Assembly: GCF_036099295.1 (NCBI RefSeq)
Contig: NZ_CP107976.1
Coordinates: 3,596,001 to 3,660,000, forward strand
From: Streptomyces sp. NBC_00358
GTDB taxonomy: Bacteria > Actinomycetota > Actinomycetes > Streptomycetales > Streptomycetaceae
DNA length: 64,000 nt
Direction: 5' to 3'
Numbering within the stretch: position 1 is the stretch's first letter; every line of letters starts with the position of its first letter. This document shows, piece by piece, positions 1 through 7,384 of this stretch. The notes under the pieces are model-generated. The model did not search any database. It saw nothing but the letters and a program-made list of their open reading frames with translations, and was not told the origin of the DNA. The position numbers and the translations under genes were made by a program.

Positions 1-414
1 TTCGTCTTCATCGCGCACGACCTCGCGATCGTCCGGCACTTCTCGCAGCGTGTGGCGGTCATGTACCTCGGCAAGATCGTGGAGATCGCCAACCGCGACG
101 ACCTGTACGACAACCCGCGCCACCCGTACACGCGCGCACTGCTCTCCGCCGTCCCCGAGGTCAGGGTGGACGACGCCCCCGACCGCGAGCGCATCCGTCT
201 CACCGGCGACGTCCCCTCTCCGATCAACCCGCCGTCGGGCTGCCGCTTCCGCACCCGCTGCTGGAAGGCGACGGAGAAGTGCGCGAGCGAGGCTCCGCCG
301 CTGGTGCAGATCTCGGGCAGCAACGACGGTCACCTGACGGCGTGCCACTACCCGGAGACGAAGGAGACCATTCCGGCCCAGCGTCTCTCCAAGGACCCCG
401 AGGCGGCGGTCTGA
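1..414 (+). CDS. Peptide ABC transporter ATP-binding protein, C-terminal part (5' end outside window)
   Basis: Only the last 137 residues are present. The frame is open from base 1 and stops with TGA at 412-414. It begins in the ABC ATPase core just before the switch histidine ([15 protein letters not shown]) and continues into the oligopeptide/dipeptide-transporter C-terminal extension ([15 protein letters not shown], and the cysteines in RCW and EKCA). Family members energise uptake of peptides through a DppBC/OppBC-type pore. The tail closely resembles that of the ATPase at 4076-5224, so this is probably the last gene of a second, paralogous permease operon lying mostly upstream of the window. 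A strong hairpin at 503-533 follows. Substrate is unknown. Confidence 0.95.
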   Translation, partial: FVFIAHDLAIVRHFSQRVAVMYLGKIVEIANRDDLYDNPRHPYTRALLSAVPEVRVDDAPDRERIRLTGDVPSPINPPSGCRFRTRCWKATEKCASEAPPLVQISGSNDGHLTACHYPETKETIPAQRLSKDPEAAV

Positions 415-502
415 CACACCCCTTTCCGTCAGCCGCCCCCTTCAGAAACCGACTTTCCCGGCCCATTGACCCGAGCCTATGAACGCCGGTTTCAGGGGAG
501 AC

Positions 503-533
503 GAAGGCCCGCACCGTCTCGGTGCGGGCCTTC
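503..533. terminator. Bidirectional hairpin terminator
   Basis: Perfect 14-bp stem (503-516 with 520-533) and a 3-nt loop, with no clear U-tract. It lies between the convergent ends of the ABC ATPase gene and the minus-strand VOC gene, so it can serve both. Confidence 0.8.
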
Positions 534-592
534 TGCGTCCCCCTGGGAATCGCGGGGTCCTGACGGAACCGTTCCGGCCCCGGCCGGCAGGG

Positions 593-991
593 TCAGCCCG
601 ACTCCAGATCCCCGCGCTCCACGCAGAACTCGTTGCCCTCCGGGTCCGCGAGGAGGACCCAGCCCCCGCCGTCCGGGCGGATGTGGTCCGCGACGCGGCC
701 GGCGCCGAGGGACAGGGCGCGTTCGACCTCCTCGTCGCGGGTGCGGCCGTGCGGGGTCAGATCGAGGTGGACACGGTTCTTGACCGTCTTGCCCTCGGGG
801 ACCCGCACGAACAGGAGGGTCGGGCCACCGGACGGGTCCACGATCACCGCTTCCGGATCACCGGGCTTGTCGTCGTCGGCGAGCGGCCGACCCAGCAACT
901 CGCTCCAGAACAGCCCGACATCGTACGGATCGCCGGTGCAGTCGAAGGTGATGGTGCGGATGGTGGGGTGCGACAACTGGGCTTCTGCCAT
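593..991 (-). CDS. VOC (glyoxalase/bleomycin-resistance-like) family protein
   Basis: A 132-residue protein with the beta-alpha-beta-beta-beta layout of VOC proteins. The N-terminal half has FDCTGDPYDVGLFWSELLG and the C-terminal half has HIRPDGGGWVLLADPEGNEF, which ends in the usual glutamate-containing strand (GNEFCVE). The family includes metal-dependent lyases, dioxygenases and drug-binding proteins, and nothing in the sequence fixes the substrate. It lies 3 bp downstream of the DinB-like gene on the same strand, so the two are probably co-transcribed. Streptomycetes carry many such paralogues, often annotated as glyoxalase-like without assay. Confidence 0.9.
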   Translation of the reverse strand: MAEAQLSHPTIRTITFDCTGDPYDVGLFWSELLGRPLADDDKPGDPEAVIVDPSGGPTLLFVRVPEGKTVKNRVHLDLTPHGRTRDEEVERALSLGAGRVADHIRPDGGGWVLLADPEGNEFCVERGDLESG

Positions 992-994
992 GGT

Positions 995-1507
995 CTAGGC
1001 CCCCGTCCGGCCGTCGGCCAGTTCGCGCAGGATGTCGAGGTGGCCGTTGTGGCGGGCCGTCTCCTCCACGAGGTGGAGGACGATCCAGCGGAGGTCGAAG
1101 CGCGCGCCGTCGCGGCCCGGCCGCTCGGCCTTGGCGTCGAGGTCGTGCGCCGCCACCAACTCGCGGTAACGGGCGCTCTGTTCGTCGTACTCGTCGAGCA
1201 ACTGCGACAGCGGGAAGTCGACGGCGACGCGCATCTCGCGGTCGGGGTCCTCGTCCGTCCAGGGCCCCTTGTCCTCCTCGCCCAGGAAGACCACCTGGAA
1301 CCAGTAGTACTCGACCCAGCGGAGATGGTTGACGAGCCCGCTGAGGGTCATCAGCGGGGACCCGGGCAGCGGGGCCTTGCGGGCGTCCTCCGCGGACACC
1401 CCGTCGCACTTGGCGCGGACGGTGGCGCGGGCGTAGTCGAGGAAGGTGGCCAACTGGGTACGCTCGTCCCAGGTGGGGGGCGTGTCCGTTCGTTTCTGTG
1501 AAGTCAT
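995..1507 (-). CDS. DinB-like / DUF664 family protein
   Basis: The chosen ATG at 1507 gives 170 residues beginning MTSQKRTDTPPTWDERTQL, the usual length and N-terminus for actinobacterial DUF664 proteins. The four-helix DinB fold is suggested by three spaced histidines: H in VNHLRWVEYYWF, H in VLHLVEETARHN, and the later H in that second motif. In family members these bind a metal, and some act as thiol (mycothiol or bacillithiol) transferases. The activity here is inferred only at family level. An in-frame TTG further upstream would add residues that look non-homologous. It is divergent from the amidohydrolase gene, with a 125-bp spacer. Confidence 0.85.
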   Translation of the reverse strand: MTSQKRTDTPPTWDERTQLATFLDYARATVRAKCDGVSAEDARKAPLPGSPLMTLSGLVNHLRWVEYYWFQVVFLGEEDKGPWTDEDPDREMRVAVDFPLSQLLDEYDEQSARYRELVAAHDLDAKAERPGRDGARFDLRWIVLHLVEETARHNGHLDILRELADGRTGA

Positions 1508-1632
1508 CGGGGTGAAGCATCCCGGTCGCCCCGGTCGGTGTCGAGCGATTATCCGGCAGCCCGGAACGGCCAACAGGCGGCATCCCCGGCGGTGTTGCCT
1601 TGACTCCGACACCACCGGCAGACTGTCGCGTC

Positions 1633-2676
1633 ATGCCCCTGCACCTGCGCGGAACGGTCCTGCCCGACGGCGTCGTGCGCGACCTCTGGACACTCGGCGA
1701 CCGGATCACCTTCGAGCGCCCCTCCGCCCCGGCGGACACCGTCGCCGACGGCGGATTCCTGCTGCCGGGCCTCGTGGACGTCCACACGCACCCGGGTGCC
1801 GCCGCCGGGGACGACCCGGTCTTCGATCCGGAGGTCTTCGCCGAGCAGATCGCCGAGCACCGGGACGCGGGTGTCACGGCCCTGCGGTTTCCGGGGCTGC
1901 TGGGCGAGATCCCCGACGAGCTGAGGGAGGCCCCCGGTTCACCCCGCATGATCACGGCGGGACGCTGGCTGGCCTGGGCCGGGCTCTCCCGCAGCGCCGG
2001 GTTCCACACGGTGACCGACGACCTGGTCGCCGCGGCGGTGGCCGAGGCGAAGGCCCACGACGGGTGGTGCAAGCTCATGGGCGACTGGGACTTCGAGGCG
2101 CCACCGGTGCCGTACGAGTTGCTGCGCGCCGTGGTCGACGGCGTGCACGCCGCGGGCGGCCGGGTCGCGGCGCACTGCCAGTCCGCGGAAGGAGTGCTGG
2201 GCGCGGCCCGCGCGGGGGTCGACTCGATCGAACACGGCATGGGGATGCCTCAGGAGTGCGTCGGGCTGATGGCCGGGCACGGCACGTCGTACGTCCCCAC
2301 GCTCACCGCGTTCGCGCAGAGCGCGCCCCTCCGCGCCAAGGACAACGCCCGGGGCCGGCTCTGGCACGAGGGGCACCGCACGATGATCCGCCGGGTCCAG
2401 GAGGCGTACGACGCCGGTGTCACCGTCCTGGCCGGCACAGACTCGGCGCCCCATGGCAACGTCGCCGTCGAGGTCGAGCACCTCATCGGCGCCGGGCTTC
2501 CTCCCGAGGCCGCCGTCGGCGCGGCGAGCTGGACCGCCCGCGCCTTTCTGGGGCTGCCCCTGCTGGCCGAGGGCGCCCTGGCCGACATCACCGTCTATGA
2601 CACGGACCCCCGCGAGGACGCGGGCGTCCTGCGTCACCCGCGCCGCGTCGTGCTGCGCGGCCGGATCATCCGCTGA
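1633..2676 (+). CDS. Metal-dependent amidohydrolase family protein
   Basis: 347 residues from ATG 1633. An upstream in-frame TTG at 1600 would add 11 unconvincing residues. Binuclear amidohydrolase features are visible: VDVHTHPG near residue 50 (HxH on strand 1), AAHCQSAEG (a metal histidine), DSIEHGMGM, and GTDSAPHGN with the catalytic aspartate near the C-terminus. These enzymes hydrolyse amide or ester bonds in cyclic ureides, prolidase-type peptides or related compounds. The closest style is imidazolonepropionase/prolidase-like, but the substrate is not predictable. Its 3' end overlaps the convergent VOC gene by 11 bp, so no terminator separates them. Confidence 0.9.
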   Translation: MPLHLRGTVLPDGVVRDLWTLGDRITFERPSAPADTVADGGFLLPGLVDVHTHPGAAAGDDPVFDPEVFAEQIAEHRDAGVTALRFPGLLGEIPDELREAPGSPRMITAGRWLAWAGLSRSAGFHTVTDDLVAAAVAEAKAHDGWCKLMGDWDFEAPPVPYELLRAVVDGVHAAGGRVAAHCQSAEGVLGAARAGVDSIEHGMGMPQECVGLMAGHGTSYVPTLTAFAQSAPLRAKDNARGRLWHEGHRTMIRRVQEAYDAGVTVLAGTDSAPHGNVAVEVEHLIGAGLPPEAAVGAASWTARAFLGLPLLAEGALADITVYDTDPREDAGVLRHPRRVVLRGRIIR

Positions 2677-3079
2677 GCCCCTGGGCCTCCCTCTCCTCGT
2701 CCCTGGCCACGAGCTCGGCCTCGAAACCGTCGGTGTTCTCCAGATAGGCGGCGTACTGCCCGGGGCCGCCCGCGTGGGGATGGCGTTCCGGGAACAGCAG
2801 CGTCCAGCCGTACTCGGGCGCCTCCTCGACGAGCGTGTCGAGTTCGGCACGGCTGGAGACATGGAAGGCGAGGTGGTTGAGCCCCGGGCGCAGTCGGTCG
2901 TGGTGATCGGCGACAAGGGCGGGCGACCGCTCGAAGACGAGGTAGGTCTCCCCCAGCCGCCAGCTCCGGCCGTCCGGCCAGTCCTGGTACGGCGCGTACC
3001 CGAGCCGCTCCAGCAGCCAGCCCCAGGAGCGCACCGCCCGCCCCAGGTCCGGCACCCACAGTTCGATGTGATGCAGCAT
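2666..3079 (-). CDS. VOC family protein (glyoxalase-like)
   Basis: 137 residues. It starts MLHHIELWVPDLGRAVRSW, the canonical VOC first strand with a metal-ligand histidine. NHLAFHVSSRAELD is at mid-protein and YLENTDGFEAELVA near the end provides the terminal glutamate. It is unrelated in sequence to the VOC protein at 593-991 except at fold level. The gene is convergent with, and overlaps by 11 bp, the amidohydrolase gene. Upstream (3080-3280) is a 200-bp CCGGT-rich stretch separating it from the divergent methyltransferase gene, presumably carrying both promoters. Substrate unknown. Confidence 0.9.
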   Translation of the reverse strand: MLHHIELWVPDLGRAVRSWGWLLERLGYAPYQDWPDGRSWRLGETYLVFERSPALVADHHDRLRPGLNHLAFHVSSRAELDTLVEEAPEYGWTLLFPERHPHAGGPGQYAAYLENTDGFEAELVARDEEREAQGLSG

Positions 3080-3283
3080 CTCGTCCCGTTCCTCGCAAAC
3101 GCTGTCGGAGCCCGGTCCCCCGGTTGCCCGTCGACCGGCAGCCGGTCACCCGGTCGGGTCCCACCGGTCGGCCGGCCGGTTCAACCTGGCATGTTTTCCA
3201 CGGACTTGCCCACCCGATTCCTTCACCCGATTCCTTCCCGATCAGTGGTTTCGGACGGCCCCGCGGGCTGACAGACTGCTGTG

Positions 3284-4018
3284 ATGACTGACCGTTCGTT
3301 CAGTGATGTCTCCCTCGCCGCCCTGTACGACACGCTGAATCCATGGGGACCGAGTGACGATTTCTACCTGGACCTGGTGATGTCCGCGCGGTCCGTGCTC
3401 GATGTCGGGTGCGGGACGGGGCGGCTGCTGGCGCAGGCCCGGGAGTCCGGCCACGGGGGACGGCTGTGCGGGCTCGATCCCGCCGCGGCCATGCTGGTGC
3501 AGGCGCGCCGGCGGGCCTCCGTCGAGTGGGTGCTCGGGGATCTCGGATCGGCGCGCTGGGAGCGGGAGTTCGACCTCGTCGTGATGACCGGGCACGCGTT
3601 CCAGGTGCTCGTCGGCGACGAGGAGGTGCGCTTCGCGCTGGGCGCCGTACGGCAGGCTCTGCGCGACGGCGGGCGGTTCGTCTTCGAGACCCGCAATCCC
3701 GCTGTACGGGCGTGGGAGGACTGGAGGCCCGAGCGGGCACGCGAGGTCGTCGACGCGTACGGGAACGCCGTACGGGTCCGCCACGAGGTCGAGGCGCCGG
3801 TGCTCGGGGACCGCGTGACGTTCAGCGAGACGTTCGAGCACGCGCGCTGGGGGCGGCCGAGGACCAGCCGCAGCACTCTGCGGTTCCTGGACGCCGACGC
3901 CTTGCGGGAGTTCCTCGGTGAGGCCGGGCTCGTCGTGCGCGAGCAGTACGGGAACTGGGGGCGCGAGCCGCTCTCCGCCACCGCCCCCGAGATCATCACC
4001 GTCGCCGGGCCTGCCTGA
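3284..4018 (+). CDS. Class I SAM-dependent methyltransferase
   Basis: 244 residues from ATG 3284. A GTG immediately before it at 3281 is an equally possible start. Motif I for S-adenosylmethionine binding is clear (VLDVGCGTGRLL, about residues 38-49), followed by GLDPAAAML (acidic ribose contact region) and FDLVVMTGHAF (motif II/III region). The C-terminal beta-sheet part (TFSETFEHARW, TSRSTLRFLD) is typical of small-molecule methyltransferases of the methyltransf_25 or UbiE-like type. The acceptor substrate cannot be told. It is monocistronic and faces the bldK operon end-to-end across the hairpin at 4026-4058. Confidence 0.9.
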   Translation: MTDRSFSDVSLAALYDTLNPWGPSDDFYLDLVMSARSVLDVGCGTGRLLAQARESGHGGRLCGLDPAAAMLVQARRRASVEWVLGDLGSARWEREFDLVVMTGHAFQVLVGDEEVRFALGAVRQALRDGGRFVFETRNPAVRAWEDWRPERAREVVDAYGNAVRVRHEVEAPVLGDRVTFSETFEHARWGRPRTSRSTLRFLDADALREFLGEAGLVVREQYGNWGREPLSATAPEIITVAGPA

Positions 4019-4025
4019 CGGGCGA

Positions 4026-4058
4026 GAGCGGGCCCGCGCACAGGGCGCGGACCCGCTC
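4026..4058. terminator. Bidirectional hairpin terminator
   Basis: Stem of 14 bp with one C/A mismatch (4026-4039 with 4045-4058) between the 3' ends of the methyltransferase gene and the last bldK gene. No U-tract, as is common in Streptomyces. Confidence 0.7.
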
Positions 4059-4075
4059 CGTACGCCGGTGGGGCT

Positions 4076-5224
4076 CTAGGAGCCCTCGGCCGCGTCCTCC
4101 AGCGCCGCGAGCGCCGGGTCCAGCACGATGTCCTTCTCGCGTTCGACGGTCGGGTCCTCCGGGAAGTGGCACGCCGTCAGATGGCCCGCCTCGTTGCCGG
4201 AGATCCGGACCAGCGGCGGCTCCTCCTGGGCGCACTTGTCCTGCGCCTTCCAGCAGCGGGTGCGGAACCGGCAGCCGGAGGGCGGGGAGATGGGTGACGG
4301 CACGTCGCCCGCGAGGCGGATCCGCTCCCGGCGGACCTTGCCGGACTCCTCCAGTTCGACCTCGGGGACCGCGGACAGCAGGGCGTGGGTGTAGGGGTGC
4401 CGGGGCCGGGTGTAGATCGAGTCACGGTCGCCGACCTCGATCACCTTGCCGAGGTACATGACCGCGACGCGCTGCGAGAAGTGCCGTACCACCGCCAGGT
4501 CGTGGGCGATGAACAGGAACGCGATGCCCAGTTCCTTCTGTACCTCCTGGAGGAGGTTGACGACCTGCGCCTGGATGGAGACGTCGAGGGCCGAGACCGG
4601 CTCGTCCGCGACGATCAGCTTCGGCTCCGGGGCCAGCGCGCGGGCCACCCCGATGCGCTGGCGCTGTCCCCCGGAGAACTCGTGCGGGAAGCGGTTGTAG
4701 TGCTCGGGGCTCAGACCGACGATCTCCAGCAGTTCGCGGACCCGCTTCTCGCGGCCGCCGGGCGGGTTGATCCCGTTGACCTCCATCGGAGCCGAGATGA
4801 TCTTGCCGACCGTCTGGCGCGGATTCAGCGAGGAGTACGGGTCCTGGAAGATCATCTGGATCTCGGAGCGGATCGGCGCCAGGTCCTTGCGGCTCGCGTG
4901 GCTGATGTCCTTGCCGCGGTACGAGATCGTGCCGCCGGTCGGTTCCAGCAGGCGGGTGATCAGGCGTCCGGTCGTCGACTTGCCGCAGCCCGACTCCCCC
5001 ACCAGGCCGAAGCTCTCGCCGACGTTCACCGTCAGGTCGATGCCGTCCACGGCCTGCACCGCGCCGATGGTGCGGCGGATCGGGAAGCCGCCCTTGACGG
5101 GGAAGTGCTTGACCAGCTTGTCGACCACCAGCAGCGGTTCGGCGGAGCTGTCGACGGTGGCCGCGCGCGGGGCGGGCAGCGTGGTCTCACCCGTCGGGAC
5201 GTCCTTCGCGACGTCTTCCTTCAT
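4076..5224 (-). CDS. bldKE: BldKE-type oligopeptide ABC transporter ATP-binding subunit
   Basis: 382 residues from an ATG preceded by GGGAGAA. Walker A is GESGCGKST, the signature is FSGGQRQRIGVARAL, Walker B is LIVADEPVSALD, and the switch histidine is in FIAHDL. The C-terminal oligopeptide extension ([12 protein letters not shown], cysteines in QDKCA and TACHF) follows. It is the OppF/DppF-like half of the ATPase pair and works with the preceding gene at the inner membrane to drive peptide import. It is last in a five-gene minus-strand operon whose order (permease, binding protein, permease, ATPase, ATPase) and position beside typA match bldKA-E of S. coelicolor, which is required for aerial mycelium formation. 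The symbol rests on family and synteny, not alignment. Confidence 0.92.
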   Translation of the reverse strand: MKEDVAKDVPTGETTLPAPRAATVDSSAEPLLVVDKLVKHFPVKGGFPIRRTIGAVQAVDGIDLTVNVGESFGLVGESGCGKSTTGRLITRLLEPTGGTISYRGKDISHASRKDLAPIRSEIQMIFQDPYSSLNPRQTVGKIISAPMEVNGINPPGGREKRVRELLEIVGLSPEHYNRFPHEFSGGQRQRIGVARALAPEPKLIVADEPVSALDVSIQAQVVNLLQEVQKELGIAFLFIAHDLAVVRHFSQRVAVMYLGKVIEVGDRDSIYTRPRHPYTHALLSAVPEVELEESGKVRRERIRLAGDVPSPISPPSGCRFRTRCWKAQDKCAQEEPPLVRISGNEAGHLTACHFPEDPTVEREKDIVLDPALAALEDAAEGS

Positions 5225-5237
5225 GGCGCTGTTCTCC

Positions 5238-6299
5238 CTACCGCAGCCGGGGCTTGATCTGCTCGACGAAAATGGTCTGCTTCTGCTCGGCCGTGAGGTG
5301 ACACGCGCCTCCGCGGCCCGCCGGCAGCAGCGGGAGTACGTCCACGCACCGCGCGCCCCCGACCTCGCCCTGGAAGGTGCAGCGGGGGTGGAACCGGCAG
5401 CCCGACGGCGGCCTCAGCAGGGAGGGCGGCGCGCCGGGGATGGGGGCCAGCGGCGTGCTCAGGTCCGAGTCCAGCCGCGGCATGGAGTTGAGCAGTCCCC
5501 AGGTGTAGGGATGCTGGGGCGAGCGGAGTACCTCGTTCACCGTGCCGCGTTCCACCGCCCCGCCCGCGTACATCACCATGATGTCGTCGGCCATGTCCGC
5601 GATCACGCCCAGGTCGTGCGTGATGAAGATGATCGCGGAGCCGAACTCCTGCTGGAGGTCCTTCAGGAGGTCGAGGATCTGGGCCTGCACGGTCACGTCG
5701 AGCGCGGTGGTCGGCTCGTCCGCGATCAGCAGGTCGGGGTCGCAGACCAGTGCCATCGCGATCATCGCGCGCTGGCGCATACCGCCGGAGAACTGGTGCG
5801 GGTAGTCCTTCGCCCGTTCCCTGGGGTTGGGGATGCCGACCTTGCCGAGCATCTCCACCGCCCGGTCCCAGGCGGCCTTCTTCGAGGCCCCGGTGTGCTT
5901 CCTGAACGGCTCGGCGATCTGCCGGCCCACCGTGTAGTACGGGGAGAGGGCCGTCAGCGGGTCCTGGAAGATCATCGCGGCCTTGTTGCCGCGCACCTTC
6001 TCCAGCTCCGACTCCCGGGCCGTGATCAGCTCCTGGCCGTCGAGCACGATCTCGCCCTCGACGGTCGTGAACATCGGGTTGTGCAGGCCGAGGATGGTCA
6101 GGTTGGTCACCGACTTGCCGGAGCCCGACTCGCCCACGATGCCCAGGGTCTTGCCCCGTTCGAGGTCGAAGGAGAGCCCGTCGACGGCCTTGACGACGCC
6201 GTCCTCGGTCTTGAACCGGACGTACAGGTCACGCACCGAGAGGAAGGCACCCGAGTCGGCCGGGGCACCGGCGCCCGATTCCTTGGTGAGAGTGGTCAC
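5238..6299 (-). CDS. bldKD: BldKD-type oligopeptide ABC transporter ATP-binding subunit
   Basis: 353 residues from a GTG with GGAG 6 nt upstream. ABC motifs are Walker [10 protein letters not shown], signature [15 protein letters not shown], Walker [13 protein letters not shown], and switch FITHDLGV. Next come the OppD-type C-terminal extension ([19 protein letters not shown]) and a final cysteine-containing segment (GACHLTAEQ). It lies 9 bp after the permease gene and 13 bp before bldKE, consistent with one transcript and translational coupling. It pairs with BldKE as a heterodimeric ATPase, which is typical for oligopeptide permeases. The name is assigned from operon position. Confidence 0.92.
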   Translation of the reverse strand: MTTLTKESGAGAPADSGAFLSVRDLYVRFKTEDGVVKAVDGLSFDLERGKTLGIVGESGSGKSVTNLTILGLHNPMFTTVEGEIVLDGQELITARESELEKVRGNKAAMIFQDPLTALSPYYTVGRQIAEPFRKHTGASKKAAWDRAVEMLGKVGIPNPRERAKDYPHQFSGGMRQRAMIAMALVCDPDLLIADEPTTALDVTVQAQILDLLKDLQQEFGSAIIFITHDLGVIADMADDIMVMYAGGAVERGTVNEVLRSPQHPYTWGLLNSMPRLDSDLSTPLAPIPGAPPSLLRPPSGCRFHPRCTFQGEVGGARCVDVLPLLPAGRGGACHLTAEQKQTIFVEQIKPRLR

Positions 6300-6308
6300 G
6301 GAGTGCTC

Positions 6309-7289
6309 CTAGGACAGCCGCACGCGCGGGTCGATGAAGGCGTAGCAGGCATCCACGATGATGTTGAACAGAAGGATCATGGCGGCGGAGAAGAGCATCA
6401 CGCCCAGCAGCAGCGGAAGATCGCTGAAGAAGACGGCCTGCACGGCGAGTTGACCGAGGCCCGGGAGTCCGAACGTGTACTCGGTGATGATCGCTCCGCC
6501 CAGCAGCGAGCCGAGGTCGATGCCGAAGATGGTGACGATGGGGATCAGGGAACCGCGCCAGGCGTAGCGGAAGAAGACGTACTTGCGCGACATGCCCTTC
6601 GCCCGCGCGGTGCGGACGTGTTCCTCCTGGAGCTGCTCGATCATCGACGAGCGCGCCATACGCGTGTACTGCGAGGCGAAGATCGTGGACAGGATCACCC
6701 ACGGGATGATCAGCCCGGTGAACCAGCTGACCGGGTTCGCGGTGAAGTCGTTGTAGGCGGGCTTGTCGAAGAGGTGGCTCTGGTAGACAAGGGCGGCCAG
6801 CGCCAGCGGGCCGAGGAAGTAGATCTGCATCGAGCTGAGGACCATCGCCCCGGCCGTCACCGTCTTGTCCACGAGCGTGCCCCGCTTCCAGGCGGAGAGC
6901 ATGCCCGTGCCGAGGCCGACGATCAGGAAGAAGACGGCCGAACCCAGCGTCAGCGAGACGGTGGTGGGCAGCCGGTCCATCAGCGTGCCCCAGACCTGCT
7001 CGTTCGTGTGGTACGAGTACCCGAAGCAGGGGGCCGGGCAGGGACCCTGAGCGAAGTCGTTGCTGCCCAGCACGAGGTTGTGCAGGAAGATCGCGTACTG
7101 CTCGGGGATCGACTTGTCGAGGCCGAGCACGTGGTGGATGTTCGCGAGGTTGGCCGGCGTGCATGTCTTGCCGCACATCAGCAACCCCGGGTCCCTCGGC
7201 ATCCCGAAGAACAGCAGGAACGCGACGATACTCAGCAGGAAGAGAATGACGACGGCGCCGAGTGAGCGGCGAACGAGGAAGCGCAGCAT
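6309..7289 (-). CDS. bldKC: BldKC-type oligopeptide ABC transporter permease (DppB-like)
   Basis: 326 residues. The N-terminal anchor helix (FLVRRSLGAVVILFLLSIVA) and a large external loop with cysteines (MCGKTCTP, GPCPAPCFG) are followed by about five further membrane helices. The binding-protein-dependent permease EAA motif is near residue 220-250 (EHVRTARAKGMSRKYVFFRYA). DppB/OppB permeases form the pore with the DppC-type partner, here encoded first in the operon. The gene follows the binding protein after a 95-bp spacer containing a long hairpin, and almost abuts the ATPase genes. Confidence 0.92.
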   Translation of the reverse strand: MLRFLVRRSLGAVVILFLLSIVAFLLFFGMPRDPGLLMCGKTCTPANLANIHHVLGLDKSIPEQYAIFLHNLVLGSNDFAQGPCPAPCFGYSYHTNEQVWGTLMDRLPTTVSLTLGSAVFFLIVGLGTGMLSAWKRGTLVDKTVTAGAMVLSSMQIYFLGPLALAALVYQSHLFDKPAYNDFTANPVSWFTGLIIPWVILSTIFASQYTRMARSSMIEQLQEEHVRTARAKGMSRKYVFFRYAWRGSLIPIVTIFGIDLGSLLGGAIITEYTFGLPGLGQLAVQAVFFSDLPLLLGVMLFSAAMILLFNIIVDACYAFIDPRVRLS

Positions 7290-7322
7290 GACAGGGGCAG
7301 CTCTCAGACGTCAGCGGGGCCC

Positions 7323-7374
7323 GACGGGGCCCGGCGCGTCCGCTCACCGAGCGGTGGGCGCACCGGGCCCCGTC
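7323..7374 (-). promoter_or_regulatory. Intercistronic hairpin between bldKB and bldKC
   Basis: A perfect 12-bp inverted repeat (7323-7334 with 7363-7374) encloses an inner CCGCTC/GAGCGG stem, all inside the 95-bp gap between the binding-protein and permease genes. No U-run follows on the transcribed strand, so it may act as a partial terminator or an mRNA-stabilising structure that keeps the binding protein more abundant than the pore and ATPases. That role is inferred from similar transporter operons. Confidence 0.65.
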
Positions 7375-7384
7375 AGAGCGACGG

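Noticed and set aside
4767..7265. Long plus-strand frame across bldKC-bldKE
   Set aside because: Antisense to three recognisable ABC transporter genes. Composition is typical of a shadow frame.
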